A stretch of DNA of 64,000 bases from Paracoccaceae bacterium. Its GTDB lineage: Bacteria; Pseudomonadota; Alphaproteobacteria; Rhodobacterales; Rhodobacteraceae. The notes beneath the pieces are model-generated. The model saw only the letters and a list, made by a program, of their open reading frames with translations, did no database searches and had not been told where the DNA came from. Made by a program: the position numbers and the translations under genes. Location of the stretch: assembly GCA_033344815.1 (NCBI GenBank), contig JAWPMR010000001.1, positions 3,644,136-3,708,135 on the forward strand, given 5' to 3'. Position 1 is the stretch's first letter, and every line of letters starts with the position of its first letter. This document shows, in pieces, positions 47,331 through 57,174 of this stretch.

Positions 47331-48002
47331 TTGGTTTTTAAACGCCGCGACCCCAAAAGTTGGCCCCGTGCCTTCTTCGAGCTGCTTTGGCCGCGCGGCG
47401 GCTGGACGCGTGCGTTCCACTACGTCAAACACCGGATGCGGCGGCTGCCCGACAGCCCCGAACGCATCGCACGCGGTCTCTGGGGCGGTGTATTTGCCTC
47501 TTTTACTCCATTCTTCGGGTTTCACTTCTTCATCGCGGCGGGCTGCGCGTTCTTGATGCGCGGCAATATCCTCGCCTCCATCATGGGGACGTTCTTTGGC
47601 AACCCGCTGACCTATGTGCCCATCGCGGCCTCTGCCCTGTCCACCGGTCACTGGCTTCTGGGGGATGACATGGATGAACGCCTGCCGCGTTCTTTTGGCG
47701 GCAAATTCATGGATGCCGGCGCGGATCTCAAGGATAACTTTCTCTCCGTCTTCACCGGGGCGACGCCTGATTGGTCGCGCCTGTCGGTGTTTTATGACGA
47801 GATCTTCTTTCCCTATATGGTCGGTGGCATTTTGCCCGGCATCTTTTTTGCCACCTTGTGTTATTATCTTTCCGTCCCTGTGATCCGCGTGTATCAAAAA
47901 CGCCGCAAAGGGATGATCAAAGCCAAACTTGAAGCCCTGAAGGCAAAAGCTGCTGCAAAAGCAGATGCAAAACGCAAAGCAGAACACTCAACCGGGGACT
48001 AA
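47331..48002 (+). CDS. DUF2062 membrane protein
   Basis: 223 residues. The central DUF2062 region has ERIARGLWGGVFASFTPFFG and FFGNPLTYVPIAASALSTGH, with three hydrophobic segments. A basic Ala/Lys-rich tail (KAKLEALKAKAAAKADAKRK) follows the last helix. TTG start at 47331 with GAGGA about 12 bp upstream. Function unknown; often found next to pdxJ/acpS clusters in this group. Confidence 0.82.
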   Translation: MVFKRRDPKSWPRAFFELLWPRGGWTRAFHYVKHRMRRLPDSPERIARGLWGGVFASFTPFFGFHFFIAAGCAFLMRGNILASIMGTFFGNPLTYVPIAASALSTGHWLLGDDMDERLPRSFGGKFMDAGADLKDNFLSVFTGATPDWSRLSVFYDEIFFPYMVGGILPGIFFATLCYYLSVPVIRVYQKRRKGMIKAKLEALKAKAAAKADAKRKAEHSTGD

Positions 48003-48003
48003 C

Positions 48004-48098
48004 GTGCGGTGTGTTTTTTGAAATGAACGAGGGATCAAAAACGCGTTCGAGCCAGCGGCGAGAGGCAGTTTTTTGATCTCCTGTAAAACACATTGCAC
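48004..48098. repeat. Nested inverted repeats before pdxJ
   Basis: Outer arms GTGCGGTGTGTTTT (48004-48017) and AAAACACATTGCAC (48085-48098) match at 12 of 14 positions. Inner arms GATCAAAAA (48033-48041) and TTTTTGATC (48070-48078) match fully. Together they could fold the whole gap between the DUF2062 gene and pdxJ into one long stem. Possible terminator or leader. Confidence 0.5.
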
Positions 48099-48117
48099 CT
48101 GACAAGGGGGCTGACAC

Positions 48118-48873
48118 ATGGCCAACACTGAAAAACTGCGCCTCGGCGTGAATATTGATCACGTGGCAACGGTGCGCAATGCGCGCGGCGGTGCCTATCC
48201 CGACCCGCTGCGGGCTGCGCGCATCGCGCAGGAAGCGGGTGCCGATGGCATCACCGCGCATTTGCGCGAAGACCGCCGCCATATTTCGGATGCTGACATC
48301 GAGGGGCTGATGGAGGTGCTGAGCGTGCCGCTCAATTTCGAGATGGCGGCCACGGACGAGATGCAGAAAATCGCCCTGCGCCACAAACCCCATGCGGTCT
48401 GCATTGTGCCGGAAAAGCGCGAAGAACGCACCACCGAGGGCGGACTTGAGGTTGCGCGCGAGGAAAACAAACTGGCGCATTTCATAGCACCCCTGCGCGA
48501 GGCGGGCTGCCGCGTGTCGATCTTTATCGCCGCGGACAAACGCCAGATCGAAGCGGCGCATCGCATCGGCGCGCAGGTGATCGAATTGCACACCGGGGCC
48601 TATTGCGACGCCTTTGCCGAGGGCGACATGGACACCCACGCCCGCGAAATGGACGCGCTGCGCGAGATGTCCACATTTGCCCATGGTCTGGGGCTTGAGG
48701 TCCACGCGGGCCACGGGCTGACCTATGACACCGTGAAACCTATCGCGGCCTTTCCTGAGGTGATGGAACTCAACATCGGCCATTTCCTGATCGGCGAGTC
48801 GATCTTTCTGGGTCTGGAACCTGCGATCGCGCAAATGCGCCGCCTGATGGAGGACGCCCGTGGCCAGCGCTGA
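48118..48873 (+). CDS. pdxJ: Pyridoxine 5'-phosphate synthase
   Basis: 251-residue TIM barrel that condenses 3-amino-1-hydroxyacetone 1-phosphate with deoxyxylulose phosphate to form PNP. Signature stretches: LGVNIDHVATVRNARGG at the N-terminus, GADGITAHLREDRRHI, VCIVPEKREERTTEGGL, VHAGHGLTYDTV and LNIGHFLIGESIF. Full length. First gene of a pdxJ-lysE-acpS operon overlapping at each junction. Confidence 0.97.
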   Translation: MANTEKLRLGVNIDHVATVRNARGGAYPDPLRAARIAQEAGADGITAHLREDRRHISDADIEGLMEVLSVPLNFEMAATDEMQKIALRHKPHAVCIVPEKREERTTEGGLEVAREENKLAHFIAPLREAGCRVSIFIAADKRQIEAAHRIGAQVIELHTGAYCDAFAEGDMDTHAREMDALREMSTFAHGLGLEVHAGHGLTYDTVKPIAAFPEVMELNIGHFLIGESIFLGLEPAIAQMRRLMEDARGQR

Positions 48874-49486
48874 CATGCTGCTGCCGCTGTCGGGCCTTCT
48901 GGTCGGCTGGATGGTGATGGGCGGCAGCCCCGGACCGGCCACCTTGGCGATCTCCGGAACTTCCATGCAACAGGGCCGATGGGCAGGCCTGACGCTCGCG
49001 GCGGGCATTGTGGTAGGATCCGCAAGCTGGGGGATCATGGCTGCTTTGGGCTTTTCGGCGGTGATGATGGCGAATGTTTGGCTGTTTGAAGTCATCCGTT
49101 ACCTCGGCGCGGCCTATCTGATGTATCTCGCCGTCAAATCCTTGCGCTCTGCCTGGCGCGGTGGGGGTGCCCTGACGGCGCATGTTCCGCACAACCGGCT
49201 TTTCGCCAAGGGACTGTTGCTGCATTTGACCAATCCCAAGGCGATCCTTGGCTGGGGGGCGGTTTACGCGGTGGCGCTGGTGCCCGGCTCAGGACCTCTC
49301 GCGGTCTGGAGCCTGTTTGCGACTTTGATCTGCTGCTCCATGGTCGTGTTCTTTGGCTATGCGATGCTGTTTTCATGGGGGCCGATTGCGCACGGATACG
49401 CCCGGGCGCGGCGCGGGTTTGAGCTGGTGTTTGGTCTGTTGTTCGGCGCGGCGAGTTTCAAGATTCTGACGGCCCGCTTGGCATGA
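48860..49486 (+). CDS. LysE/RhtB-family exporter
   Basis: 208 residues with six hydrophobic helices. It contains [20 protein letters not shown] near the N-terminus and [15 protein letters not shown], both typical of the LysE/RhtB amino-acid exporter family. GTG at 48860 overlaps pdxJ by 14 bp; ATG 48875 is an alternative start. The exported solute is unknown. Confidence 0.87.
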   Translation: MASADMLLPLSGLLVGWMVMGGSPGPATLAISGTSMQQGRWAGLTLAAGIVVGSASWGIMAALGFSAVMMANVWLFEVIRYLGAAYLMYLAVKSLRSAWRGGGALTAHVPHNRLFAKGLLLHLTNPKAILGWGAVYAVALVPGSGPLAVWSLFATLICCSMVVFFGYAMLFSWGPIAHGYARARRGFELVFGLLFGAASFKILTARLA

Positions 49487-49887
49487 TCCTTGGAATCGGC
49501 ACCGATTTGGCGAATATCGAACGCATCCAGGGGACGCTGGACCGTTTCGGAGACCGGTTCCGCAACCGCGTGTTCACCGAGATCGAACAGGCCAAGGCCG
49601 AACGTCGTCGCGATACCGCCGGAACCTATGCCAAACGCTGGGCCGCCAAGGAGGCCTGCTCCAAGGCGCTCGGCACCGGGTTGGCCATGGGCATCGCGTG
49701 GAAAGACATGTCCGTGACCAATCTCAAGTCAGGCCAGCCGGTGATGCATGTGACGGGTTGGGCGCGCGACCGTCTTGATACCATGACGCCCCCAGGCCAT
49801 GAGGCCGTCATCCACGTGACCCTGACCGATGATCACCCCTGGGCGCAGGCCTTCGTGGTCATCGAGGCCCGCCCGATCTCCAGTTAA
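49483..49887 (+). CDS. acpS: Holo-[acyl-carrier-protein] synthase
   Basis: 134-residue phosphopantetheinyl transferase that activates [18 protein letters not shown] carries the metal Asp, and [17 protein letters not shown] carries the catalytic Glu-Lys motif. The ATG overlaps the exporter stop as ATGA. Proximity to lepB-rnc-era is common in Alphaproteobacteria. Confidence 0.95.
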   Translation: MILGIGTDLANIERIQGTLDRFGDRFRNRVFTEIEQAKAERRRDTAGTYAKRWAAKEACSKALGTGLAMGIAWKDMSVTNLKSGQPVMHVTGWARDRLDTMTPPGHEAVIHVTLTDDHPWAQAFVVIEARPISS

Positions 49888-49934
49888 CCTTTTGCTCACA
49901 ATAGCGCCCGTGCGGCCTGTTAATTGCGGTTTTG

Positions 49935-49989
49935 GTGCACGCCCGGTGCACAGGTTGTGTACAGCTTGTGCACGGGCTGTGCACCGCGA
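49935..49989. repeat. Five hexamers phased at exactly 11 bp
   Basis: GTGCAC at 49935, 49946, 49968 and 49979, and GTGTAC at 49957: five units with an exact 11-bp period. Linkers vary (GCCCG, AGGTT, AGCTT, GGGCT, CGCGA), so only the hexamer is conserved. GTGCAC is itself a palindrome, placing five identical sites on nearly one face of the helix. Located in the acpS-lepB gap, about 80-135 bp before the likely lepB promoter. Confidence 0.85.
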
Positions 49990-50031
49990 TTTGCGATGAA
50001 AACAACGGCGTTAACCCTGATTCGCTGTCCC

Positions 50032-50098
50032 GTGACAAAATACGTCACAAACCGTTGCGTGCGCCCGCCTTGACTTGCCCCTTTTCGCCCCGCATTTA
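50032..50098 (+). promoter_or_regulatory. Probable lepB promoter with adjacent inverted repeat
   Basis: TTGACT at 50070-50075, a 17-bp spacer and CATTTA at 50093-50098 suggest a sigma-70 promoter with a short leader to the ATG at 50127. The inverted repeat GTGAC-N7-GTCAC at 50032-50048 just upstream could be an operator. Confidence 0.4.
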
Positions 50099-50126
50099 GG
50101 CGCAGATTAAATCACGGGAGCGCCCC

Positions 50127-50966
50127 ATGGCCGCCAAGGAAGAAAAGAAGCAGAATGCCGTCCTCGAGACGATCAAGACCGTTGTTTACGCGCTGCTCAT
50201 TGCTGGTGTGTTTCGCACCCTGTTTTTCCAGCCGTTCTGGATTCCATCCGGCTCCATGAAAGAAACGCTGCTGGTGGGCGATTTCCTCTTTGTGAACAAG
50301 ATGGCCTATGGCTATTCCTATGCGTCCTGTCCCAGTGTGATCCTGCCGCGGTTTGGCATAAATGTAGATGCGCGTGACATCTGCGGCTTCTTTGACGGGG
50401 ATAATACGCGCCTGTTTGGCAGTGAGCCTGAGCGCGGCGATGTGGTGGTATTCCGCCACCCCGTGTCGGGGCGCGACTACATCAAGCGCGTGATCGGCAT
50501 GCCCGGCGATTCCGTACAGATGCGCGGCAGTCAGGTGCTGATCAATGGCGTGGTTGCACCGCAGGAACCCGCTGGAATATTTGAAGAATTGATGGAACCC
50601 CAGGGTCCCGAAGGCCGCCGTCCGCGATGTGGGAATGGGCCCGTCGGCGATGGCGGTACCTGTGAAAAAGCCCGCGCAATCGAGACCCTGCCCGGTGGCA
50701 GGCAGCACGTGGTGCTCGACATCGGGCTGCAGGCTTCCGACAATACGGGCGTCTATCAGGTGCCAGAGGGGCATTACTTCTTTATGGGCGACAACCGCGA
50801 TAATTCCGCGGACAGCCGTCTGGGGCCGCAGGTTCAGGGTGTCGGGTATGTCCCGCTGGAAAACCTGATCGGGCGCGCAGATCGCATCGTGTTTTCCTCA
50901 GGCGGGCGCTCCATGCTGTTCGTTTGGACTTGGCGTGGGGATCGGTTCTTCAAGGCGGTCGAGTGA
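50127..50966 (+). CDS. lepB: Signal peptidase I
   Basis: 279-residue membrane protease that removes Sec signal peptides. One transmembrane helix (about 15-36). Catalytic Ser43 in [15 protein letters not shown] and Lys120 in [14 protein letters not shown]. The [11 protein letters not shown] box is intact. It has a longer middle insert (roughly 145-185) than the E. coli catalytic core. GGGAG precedes the ATG. Its stop overlaps rnc as GTGA, and it heads lepB-rnc-era-DUF1491-recO. Confidence 0.96.
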   Translation: MAAKEEKKQNAVLETIKTVVYALLIAGVFRTLFFQPFWIPSGSMKETLLVGDFLFVNKMAYGYSYASCPSVILPRFGINVDARDICGFFDGDNTRLFGSEPERGDVVVFRHPVSGRDYIKRVIGMPGDSVQMRGSQVLINGVVAPQEPAGIFEELMEPQGPEGRRPRCGNGPVGDGGTCEKARAIETLPGGRQHVVLDIGLQASDNTGVYQVPEGHYFFMGDNRDNSADSRLGPQVQGVGYVPLENLIGRADRIVFSSGGRSMLFVWTWRGDRFFKAVE

Positions 50967-51649
50967 AACTTTCTGCCGAGTTGAAATCCTTTCAAGAGCG
51001 CCTGGGGCACCAGTTTGAGCGCCCCGATTTGCTGGCGCAGGCGGTGACACATGCCTCCATGTCTTCGGCCAATCGGGACGACAACCAACGCCTTGAATTT
51101 CTCGGGGATCGGGTGTTGGGACTGGTGATGGCCGAAGCTCTGCTGGCCTTGGACAAGACAGCCGCAGAGGGGCAATTAGCGCCCCGTTTCAATGCTTTAG
51201 TGCGTAAAGAGACCTGTGCGGACGTGGCGCGTGAAATTGATCTGGGCGCGGTTCTGCGGTTGGGCCGTTCGGAGATGTTATCAGGCGGTCGGCGCAAGCA
51301 AGCGCTGCTCGGAGATGGCATCGAGGCAGTGATTGCGGCGGTCTATCTGGATGCGGGGTTTGAGGTCGCCAAGGACCTGATCCTGCGGCTCTGGGGCGCC
51401 CGCGTTCATGAGGTCGAAGAGGACGCGCGGGATGCCAAAACCGCGCTGCAGGAATGGGCACAGGCGCGTGGCCTGCCGCCACCTGCCTATATCGAAGTGG
51501 CCCGCACCGGACCGGATCACGCCCCCGTTTTCACCATTGCCGCAGAACTTGAAACCGGTCAGAGCCAGCGGGCAACCGCCGGCTCCAAACGCCAGGCCGA
51601 ACAGGCAGCGGCGGGAAATCTGCTGGCCGAACTGGAGACTTCCTCATGA
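50963..51649 (+). CDS. rnc: Ribonuclease III
   Basis: 228-residue dsRNA endonuclease for rRNA and mRNA processing. The signature [20 protein letters not shown] (usually ERLEFLGDS) keeps the catalytic acids, and the second acidic site [17 protein letters not shown] follows. The C-terminal dsRNA-binding domain is at about 158-228. GTG start at 50963 within a GTGA overlap with lepB; the next gene era overlaps as ATGA. Confidence 0.95.
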   Translation: MKLSAELKSFQERLGHQFERPDLLAQAVTHASMSSANRDDNQRLEFLGDRVLGLVMAEALLALDKTAAEGQLAPRFNALVRKETCADVAREIDLGAVLRLGRSEMLSGGRRKQALLGDGIEAVIAAVYLDAGFEVAKDLILRLWGARVHEVEEDARDAKTALQEWAQARGLPPPAYIEVARTGPDHAPVFTIAAELETGQSQRATAGSKRQAEQAAAGNLLAELETSS

Positions 51650-52554
51650 GCACACGCGCCGGTTTTGTCGCCCTGATCGGGGAGCCCAACGCGGGCAAAT
51701 CCACGCTTCTCAACCGAATGGTCGGGGCCAAGGTTTCGATCGTGACACATAAGGTGCAAACCACGCGCGCGCGCATCCGCGGTGTCGCCATGGAAGGTCA
51801 AAGCCAGATTGTATTTGTCGACACGCCGGGGCTGTTTCAACCACGCCGCCGCCTTGATCGCGCGATGGTCGCGGCCGCTTGGGGCGGCGCTGCGGATGCC
51901 GATGTTGTCGTACTGCTCATTGAAGCGCAGCGGGGCGTCACAGAAGGTGTTGAACGCATTCTGGAGGGGCTCGAAAATATCGGGCAAGGGCGCAAAGTTG
52001 CGCTTGCAATCAACAAGATAGACCGGGTGCAGGCCGAGGTTCTGTTGGGGCTGAGCCAAAAGCTCAATGACCATTACCCTTTTGTCGAAACCTTTATGAT
52101 TTCCGCCGAAAAAGGTCATGGTGTCGAGGCCCTGCGCCAATGGCTTGCCGGGCAGGTACCCGAGGGACCGTGGCTCTATCCCGAAGACCAGATTGCCGAT
52201 TTGCCAATGCGCATGATTGCCGCTGAAATGACGCGCGAAAAACTGACGCTGCGCCTGCATCAGGAATTGCCCTATCAGTTGACGGTGGAGACCGAGGGCT
52301 GGGAGGAGCGCAAGGATGGATCGGCCAAGATTGACCAGCTGATCTATGTGGTGCGCGACGGTCACAAGGGGATCGTGCTGGGCAATAAGGGTGAAACGAT
52401 CAAGGCTGTGTCCAAAGCCGCCCGTGAGGAATTGGAAGAATTCCTGGGCCGCAAGATACATCTGTTTTTGCAGGTCAAAGTGCGCCCTAATTGGCTTGAT
52501 GAGGCGGAACGCTATTCCGAAATGGGCCTTGAGTTCAAAGATGGCAACGCGTGA
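51646..52554 (+). CDS. era: GTPase Era
   Basis: 302-residue GTPase that binds 16S rRNA and aids 30S assembly. G1 GEPNAGKS (12-19), a G2 Thr in TTRARI, G3 DTPG, G4 NKID. The C-terminal KH domain has [20 protein letters not shown]. Full length. ATGA overlap with rnc, the classic rnc-era arrangement. Confidence 0.97.
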   Translation: MSTRAGFVALIGEPNAGKSTLLNRMVGAKVSIVTHKVQTTRARIRGVAMEGQSQIVFVDTPGLFQPRRRLDRAMVAAAWGGAADADVVVLLIEAQRGVTEGVERILEGLENIGQGRKVALAINKIDRVQAEVLLGLSQKLNDHYPFVETFMISAEKGHGVEALRQWLAGQVPEGPWLYPEDQIADLPMRMIAAEMTREKLTLRLHQELPYQLTVETEGWEERKDGSAKIDQLIYVVRDGHKGIVLGNKGETIKAVSKAAREELEEFLGRKIHLFLQVKVRPNWLDEAERYSEMGLEFKDGNA

Positions 52555-52563
52555 GGGACCCGG

Positions 52564-52893
52564 ATGGCGCGGCTGACCGCACGGTTCTGGATTGATGCTT
52601 ATCTGGCGCGGCTGAGGGTTCAGGATATTCCGGCCTTCATTGTGGCGCACGGTGATGACACAGCAGGCAGCGTTCTGGTCAAAGTGAACCATCTGAACGG
52701 CCATTCGGAGCTTTTGCAGCGCAGCTATGATCTGATGAAGGACACACAATCCTGGACCGTGCTCGCGCAGGGCAGTGATGCGGAAGTTGACGAAAACATT
52801 CAGCGGCAACAAGGGTTTGATCCTGACTTGTGGGTGGTTGAGGTCGAAGATCGGCAAGGCAGACACCTGCTTGATGAACCCGGTCTCAGCTGA
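52564..52893 (+). CDS. DUF1491 protein
   Basis: 109 residues with the DUF1491 pattern: [20 protein letters not shown] at the start, [12 protein letters not shown] in the middle and an acidic C-terminal half ([14 protein letters not shown]). This small soluble family is found in Alphaproteobacteria between era and recO. Function unknown. Its stop overlaps the recO ATG (TGATG). Confidence 0.85.
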   Translation: MARLTARFWIDAYLARLRVQDIPAFIVAHGDDTAGSVLVKVNHLNGHSELLQRSYDLMKDTQSWTVLAQGSDAEVDENIQRQQGFDPDLWVVEVEDRQGRHLLDEPGLS

Positions 52894-53618
52894 TGGAATG
52901 GCGTGATCAGGGGATATTGCTCAGCACCCGGCGTCACGGTGAAACATCCGCCATTATCGAAGTTTTCACGCCTGAACATGGGCGTCATGCGGGCGTGGTA
53001 AGAGGCGGCACAAGTCGCAAGATCTCGCCCATTCTGCAACCGGGCGCACAGCTTGATGTGACGTGGCGCGCGCGTCTCGAAGATCACATCGGCAGTTTTC
53101 ACGTCGAACCCGTGCGCAGCCGTGCTGCCGTCGCCATGGGGGATCGGATGGCGCTGGCTGGATTGAATGCTGTGACCGCCCTGCTGGCGTTCTGTCTGCC
53201 CGAGCGTGAACCGCATCCGCCGCTTTATACGCGCTCGGAACAACTCCTTGATCTGTTGGAACAGCATGACTTGTGGCCGCTGGCGTATCTCCGTTGGGAA
53301 GTCAGCCTACTGGAAGAAATGGGATACGCTCTGGAACTTGACAAATGTGCAGTGACGGGCAGCACTGAAAATCTAACGTATGTATCGCCGAAATCTGGCC
53401 GCGCTGTGTCTGAGGGCGCGGCAGGGGAATGGGTTGACCGGTTGTTACCGCTGCCGGATGTTTTGCGCGGCCTTGGCGATGGGGAGGACGCCGAAATCGC
53501 GCAAGGTCTTGTGACAACAGGTTATTTTCTGAGTACGCATCTGGCGCAGGATCTTGGAAACAAGCCGCTTCCCGAGGCGCGTACACGTTTCATCGAGGCG
53601 TTCACCCGTCAGCTTTGA
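52893..53618 (+). CDS. recO: DNA repair protein RecO
   Basis: 241-residue mediator that helps RecA load on gapped DNA. N-terminal OB fold ([20 protein letters not shown], then [16 protein letters not shown]). The C-terminal helical domain starts near 85. The usual zinc Cys cluster is reduced: only Cys147 in LDKCAVTGS is seen at the expected site, as in many Alphaproteobacteria. The last 17 bp overlap the convergent META gene. Confidence 0.93.
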   Translation: MEWRDQGILLSTRRHGETSAIIEVFTPEHGRHAGVVRGGTSRKISPILQPGAQLDVTWRARLEDHIGSFHVEPVRSRAAVAMGDRMALAGLNAVTALLAFCLPEREPHPPLYTRSEQLLDLLEQHDLWPLAYLRWEVSLLEEMGYALELDKCAVTGSTENLTYVSPKSGRAVSEGAAGEWVDRLLPLPDVLRGLGDGEDAEIAQGLVTTGYFLSTHLAQDLGNKPLPEARTRFIEAFTRQL

Positions 53619-54000
53619 ACACCATCGTGCGACCGGCATCATTGGACAAAAGCAACGTATCTCCGAGAACTTCAGACAAGCTCATTGCAGATAGGGCCGC
53701 AAAGAATGTCGTTTCAGCTTCCAGATCCGGGCAAGCCATGCGCGTGGCGGCAAGCGGTCCTGCCTCGAACCAAGGATAGGGGACCGTCATGCTGCCGGTA
53801 TAGGAGTTGCAGGGCGCTTTGCCGGCAATCTGACCTGTTTCCGGGAATGTGAGGGTGGCGCTGTAAGTCACAGGCGCATCGTCCAGCTCCACAAGCCGCC
53901 AGACTTTATCCGCCGCGCCGTAAGCCTTGACGGTTTCATCCTTTTGGCAGCCTATAAGGCCGAAAATTGCGATCAAAGCGACGCTTGTTACATGTTTCAT
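53602..54000 (-). CDS. META-domain lipoprotein
   Basis: 132 residues. A short signal peptide ends in a lipobox-like LIGC (Cys18). The mature part has the META (HslJ-like) pattern: [32 protein letters not shown] and [16 protein letters not shown]. HslJ homologues are outer-membrane proteins linked to novobiocin resistance and motility; role here unknown. Overlaps recO by 17 bp, tail to tail. TetR lies 5 bp upstream, so the two may be co-transcribed. Confidence 0.83.
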   Translation of the reverse strand: MKHVTSVALIAIFGLIGCQKDETVKAYGAADKVWRLVELDDAPVTYSATLTFPETGQIAGKAPCNSYTGSMTVPYPWFEAGPLAATRMACPDLEAETTFFAALSAMSLSEVLGDTLLLSNDAGRTMVFKADG

Positions 54001-54005
54001 GCGTG

Positions 54006-54527
54006 TTACTTTAGCGCGAGGACCAGATCTATCATAGTATCAAACGCGGCACTTGGATCAGCCTGGTCACCCAGCTGTGGCATGCCAATCAATGCCCCAA
54101 GGCAACTCTGTGCAAAACCGGGATTACTCACGCCTAATTGTCTCAAAAGATTGGTGAAATACGTAAGCCGCTCCGCATCAACCTGTGCTATGGCCTCAGC
54201 GACGATTGCAGATGTCTTTGCCCAGGCCCTGAAGGCAGGATCCTGATCGTCCGACAGAATTTGCACGCCAAATCTACGCAATCGCTGTTCTGCAGACCCG
54301 TCTGAACTCAAGGCGGCAAGCACCTCAGCAAAAGCGCGGGATTGCCAATCTTCAAGGATCGCTTCCTGAAAGGCCGGGACATCCTTGAAGTGCCAGTAAA
54401 ACGAGCCCTTAGTCGTTCCGATCTTGCGCGCCAAAGGTTCGGCGGCCAAGGCCGAGGCACCGTTTTCAACCAGCTCGGACAAGCCGGCGTCGATCCACAA
54501 TTGGCGGGTGAGTCGCTGGTGTTTCAT
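54006..54527 (-). CDS. TetR-family regulator
   Basis: 173 residues. The helix-turn-helix is at about 8-55, ending in the hallmark TTKGSFYWHFKDVPAFQEAI. The C-terminal helices form a ligand pocket with no closer family match that I can read. It is immediately upstream of the META lipoprotein gene and 144 bp downstream of mcd on the same strand. Target and ligand unknown. Confidence 0.85.
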   Translation of the reverse strand: MKHQRLTRQLWIDAGLSELVENGASALAAEPLARKIGTTKGSFYWHFKDVPAFQEAILEDWQSRAFAEVLAALSSDGSAEQRLRRFGVQILSDDQDPAFRAWAKTSAIVAEAIAQVDAERLTYFTNLLRQLGVSNPGFAQSCLGALIGMPQLGDQADPSAAFDTMIDLVLALK

Positions 54528-54671
54528 ACCTCAGCAATATGGAGCCAGAAGCCATGCTGCAAGGGCGACGAGGTCGCGGGTGGCGAATTCCAGCTTGGCG
54601 CGCGGAGATAGACAACAATTGCAGGAATTGCGCCTGCAAAACGGGCATAATTCCGCCGCTGGAAAAGGATG

Positions 54672-56357
54672 TTACCCCAATAATCTGCGTGCAATCACTT
54701 GCGCCTGAATTTCTGCAGCACCTTCAAAAATGTTGAGAATGCGCGCATCACACAGGACCCGGCTGATCTTGTATTCCAGCGCAAATCCATTGCCGCCATG
54801 GATCTGCAAACCGTTGTCCGCTGCGGCCCAGGCGATGCGTGCGCCGAGCAGCTTGGCCATTCCCGCCTCGACATCACACCGTCGCCCCTGATCTTTTTCA
54901 AAAGCGGAGAAATACGTAAGCTGACGTGCGATCATGATCTCAACGGCCATCATCGCCAGCTTGCCGGATACGCGTGGGAAATTGATCAGGGATTTGCCAA
55001 ATTGTTTGCGGTCCTGTGCGTATTGCATGGAAATATCCAAGGCCGATTGGGCGACACCTATTGCGCGGGCCGCCGTCTGAATGCGTGCACTCTCAAAGGT
55101 TTCCATCAACTGCTTGAAGCCTTTGCCTTCCTCGCCTCCGAGCAGGTTTTCGCCTTTGACGTGGAAATTGTCGAACGCCAGTTCGTATTCCTTCATACCG
55201 CGGTATCCGAGAACTTCGATCTCCCCGCCGGTCATGCCCTCGGTTGGAAACGGATGCGCGTCATCGCCAGGGGTTTTTTCGGCCAGGAACATCGACAACC
55301 CTTTGTAGTCGGACGTTTCAGGGTCGGTGCGGGCGAGCAGTGTCATCACCTGCGTGCGCGAGGCATGCGTGATCCACGTCTTGTTACCGGTGACCCGGTA
55401 GTCTTCACCGTCTTTGACGGCGCGGGTGCGCAGGCTGCCGAGATCGGAGCCAGTATTCGGTTCGGTAAAAACAGCCGTGGGTAGAGTTTCAGCAGATGCC
55501 AGACGCGGCAACCACTTCTCTTTTTGCGCGTCTGTGCCGCCTGCAAGGATGAGTTCAGCTGCAATTTCAGAGCGCGTGCCAAGGCTGCCGACGCCGATAT
55601 AACCGCGCGACAATTCCTCTGAAACGACGCACATGGACGCTTTGGATAAGCCAAAACCGCCATATTCCTCAGGGATTGTCAGCCCGAACACGCCCATTTC
55701 CGCAAGCTCTTCGATAACTTCGAGCGGAATCAGTTCATCTTTGAGATGCCATTCATGTGCAAAGGGTTCCACTTTTTCCACCGCGTAACGCCGGAATTGC
55801 TCGCGGATCATTTCAAGCTCTTCTTCCAGCCCGCAAGCACCGACGGTGATGTTGGCGGAATGCTCCTGCATAAGGGCGACCAACCGTGTACGCGCCGCCT
55901 GTGTATTCGCGCCCTGTGTCAGGGCCATCACGGCGGGATCCATCAGCGCGCGCATGTCTGATTGGCTTAAACCGAGGTCTTGCAACCTCAGGATTTCGCC
56001 CTGATTCATTTGAATGCCGCCGTAAATTTGCCAAAGGTATTCGCCAAAAGCGATCTGATGAAGCAATTGCTCTGTCTCACCAAAAGATCCTTTTGCGCTT
56101 AGGTCTTCGGCCCAACGCTGCATCTGGCGCAACGCCTGAGCATATGTTGCGAGCCATGCGAGGCCGTGAGCTGCCGTCTGATGCTTTTCGATCAGGGAAC
56201 CAGATACGCGCCCGCCCTCAGAAACCAGATCCCTTACATGCACGGTTGCGGTGTGCAGCACCTTTTCAACAGGCACTAGGGATGCTGCCGTCAGATCAAG
56301 AAGGTTCTCCATTGTAACTGGTGCTGAAACTGGCGGCGTTTGTCCGTCATGGGGCAT
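54672..56357 (-). CDS. mcd: Methylsuccinyl-CoA dehydrogenase
   Basis: 561-residue flavoenzyme of the ethylmalonyl-CoA pathway (methylsuccinyl-CoA to mesaconyl-CoA). It is longer than ordinary acyl-CoA dehydrogenases (about 380) because of an N-terminal helical extension of about 170 residues, the hallmark of Mcd. The core has IPEEYGGFGLSKASM, AVFTEPNTGSDLGSLRTRA, and LQIHGGNGFALEY near the end. The start at 56357 has GAGGA upstream; a longer frame of 69 codons before it is not protein-like. Other pathway genes are not in the window. Confidence 0.88.
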   Translation of the reverse strand: MPHDGQTPPVSAPVTMENLLDLTAASLVPVEKVLHTATVHVRDLVSEGGRVSGSLIEKHQTAAHGLAWLATYAQALRQMQRWAEDLSAKGSFGETEQLLHQIAFGEYLWQIYGGIQMNQGEILRLQDLGLSQSDMRALMDPAVMALTQGANTQAARTRLVALMQEHSANITVGACGLEEELEMIREQFRRYAVEKVEPFAHEWHLKDELIPLEVIEELAEMGVFGLTIPEEYGGFGLSKASMCVVSEELSRGYIGVGSLGTRSEIAAELILAGGTDAQKEKWLPRLASAETLPTAVFTEPNTGSDLGSLRTRAVKDGEDYRVTGNKTWITHASRTQVMTLLARTDPETSDYKGLSMFLAEKTPGDDAHPFPTEGMTGGEIEVLGYRGMKEYELAFDNFHVKGENLLGGEEGKGFKQLMETFESARIQTAARAIGVAQSALDISMQYAQDRKQFGKSLINFPRVSGKLAMMAVEIMIARQLTYFSAFEKDQGRRCDVEAGMAKLLGARIAWAAADNGLQIHGGNGFALEYKISRVLCDARILNIFEGAAEIQAQVIARRLLG

Positions 56358-56544
56358 TTTTCGGGTCCTCTGTGGTTCGCCTGTGATGTAGTTCTTTCGC
56401 AGTTGCAGCGCAACAAAAATACCCAAAAAAGGTGTAAATCGTTCGAAAGTTTCACATGGGAGAGTGGAGGCACAGGGCTGACGCTGTAGAAGTTGACCCA
56501 ATTTCGAGGGAAGCCCGCGTAACCCGAGGTGTGTTGAGCAAAAA

Positions 56545-56566
56545 AAATGCCGCTTCCGCGGCATTT
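56545..56566 (-). terminator. Rho-independent terminator of the XRE gene
   Basis: Perfect 9-bp stem AAATGCCGC/GCGGCATTT with a TTCC loop. Seven A residues at 56541-56547 give a U run on the minus-strand transcript. It is about 95 bp past the XRE stop and upstream of mcd, so it separates the two units. Confidence 0.8.
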
Positions 56567-56659
56567 CCCTTTGGCTCTCACCTTCTCAGGCGAGATCCCA
56601 TTGTGTTCCGAGCGAAAGACTCCACCTAGTCGACTCAAAACACGTCTGTTGCCAAAGCT

Positions 56660-57019
56660 TCAGCCTTGACGCGCAACGGTTACGCCTGAAACGTCTTCTA
56701 TAAATGTTACGATACGCGTCTTGATCGTATCGTCCCGGATAGCGGCAAGTGCTGTGACTATTTCAAGGCTTGGATCACGTCTTGGCGAATTTTCTGCCGA
56801 CGTATCAAGGCCTTCGAAGAAATATGACGTCGGTACGTCGAGGATCCGAGACAACTCATATAGCCTGCTGGCGGCAATTCGATTGGACCCGATTTCATAT
56901 TTTTGTATTTGCTGGAATGATAGCTCCAGTTTCCGAGCGACATCTGTTTGAGACAAACGGCGCATTGTCCGGATTTGTTTTAATTTGCGACCAACGTGAA
57001 CATCTACTGGATGGGACAT
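56660..57019 (-). CDS. XRE-family helix-turn-helix regulator
   Basis: 119 residues. The Cro/C1-type HTH is at about 9-65 (VGRKLKQIRTMRRLSQTDVA and LSFQQIQKYEIGSNRI, the common DNA-reading helix). The C-terminal 50 residues are helical and polar. Such short XRE proteins are often stand-alone repressors in Rhodobacteraceae. Divergent from the HTH-hybrid gene with a 155-bp gap that is AT-richer than its neighbours. Confidence 0.87.
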   Translation of the reverse strand: MSHPVDVHVGRKLKQIRTMRRLSQTDVARKLELSFQQIQKYEIGSNRIAASRLYELSRILDVPTSYFFEGLDTSAENSPRRDPSLEIVTALAAIRDDTIKTRIVTFIEDVSGVTVARQG

Positions 57020-57174
57020 AACTATTTAACACCTCTGGTTGTGACTGTACTCACTTTTCGCGGGAAACGCCGAATCGATCAACTGAGTACCTTTTTCCTT
57101 TTTTTGACTAAAAATGTTCAGATAATGGATGAAAAATGTTGCATTAGTGGGTGATATATTTACCATCAACCGTG

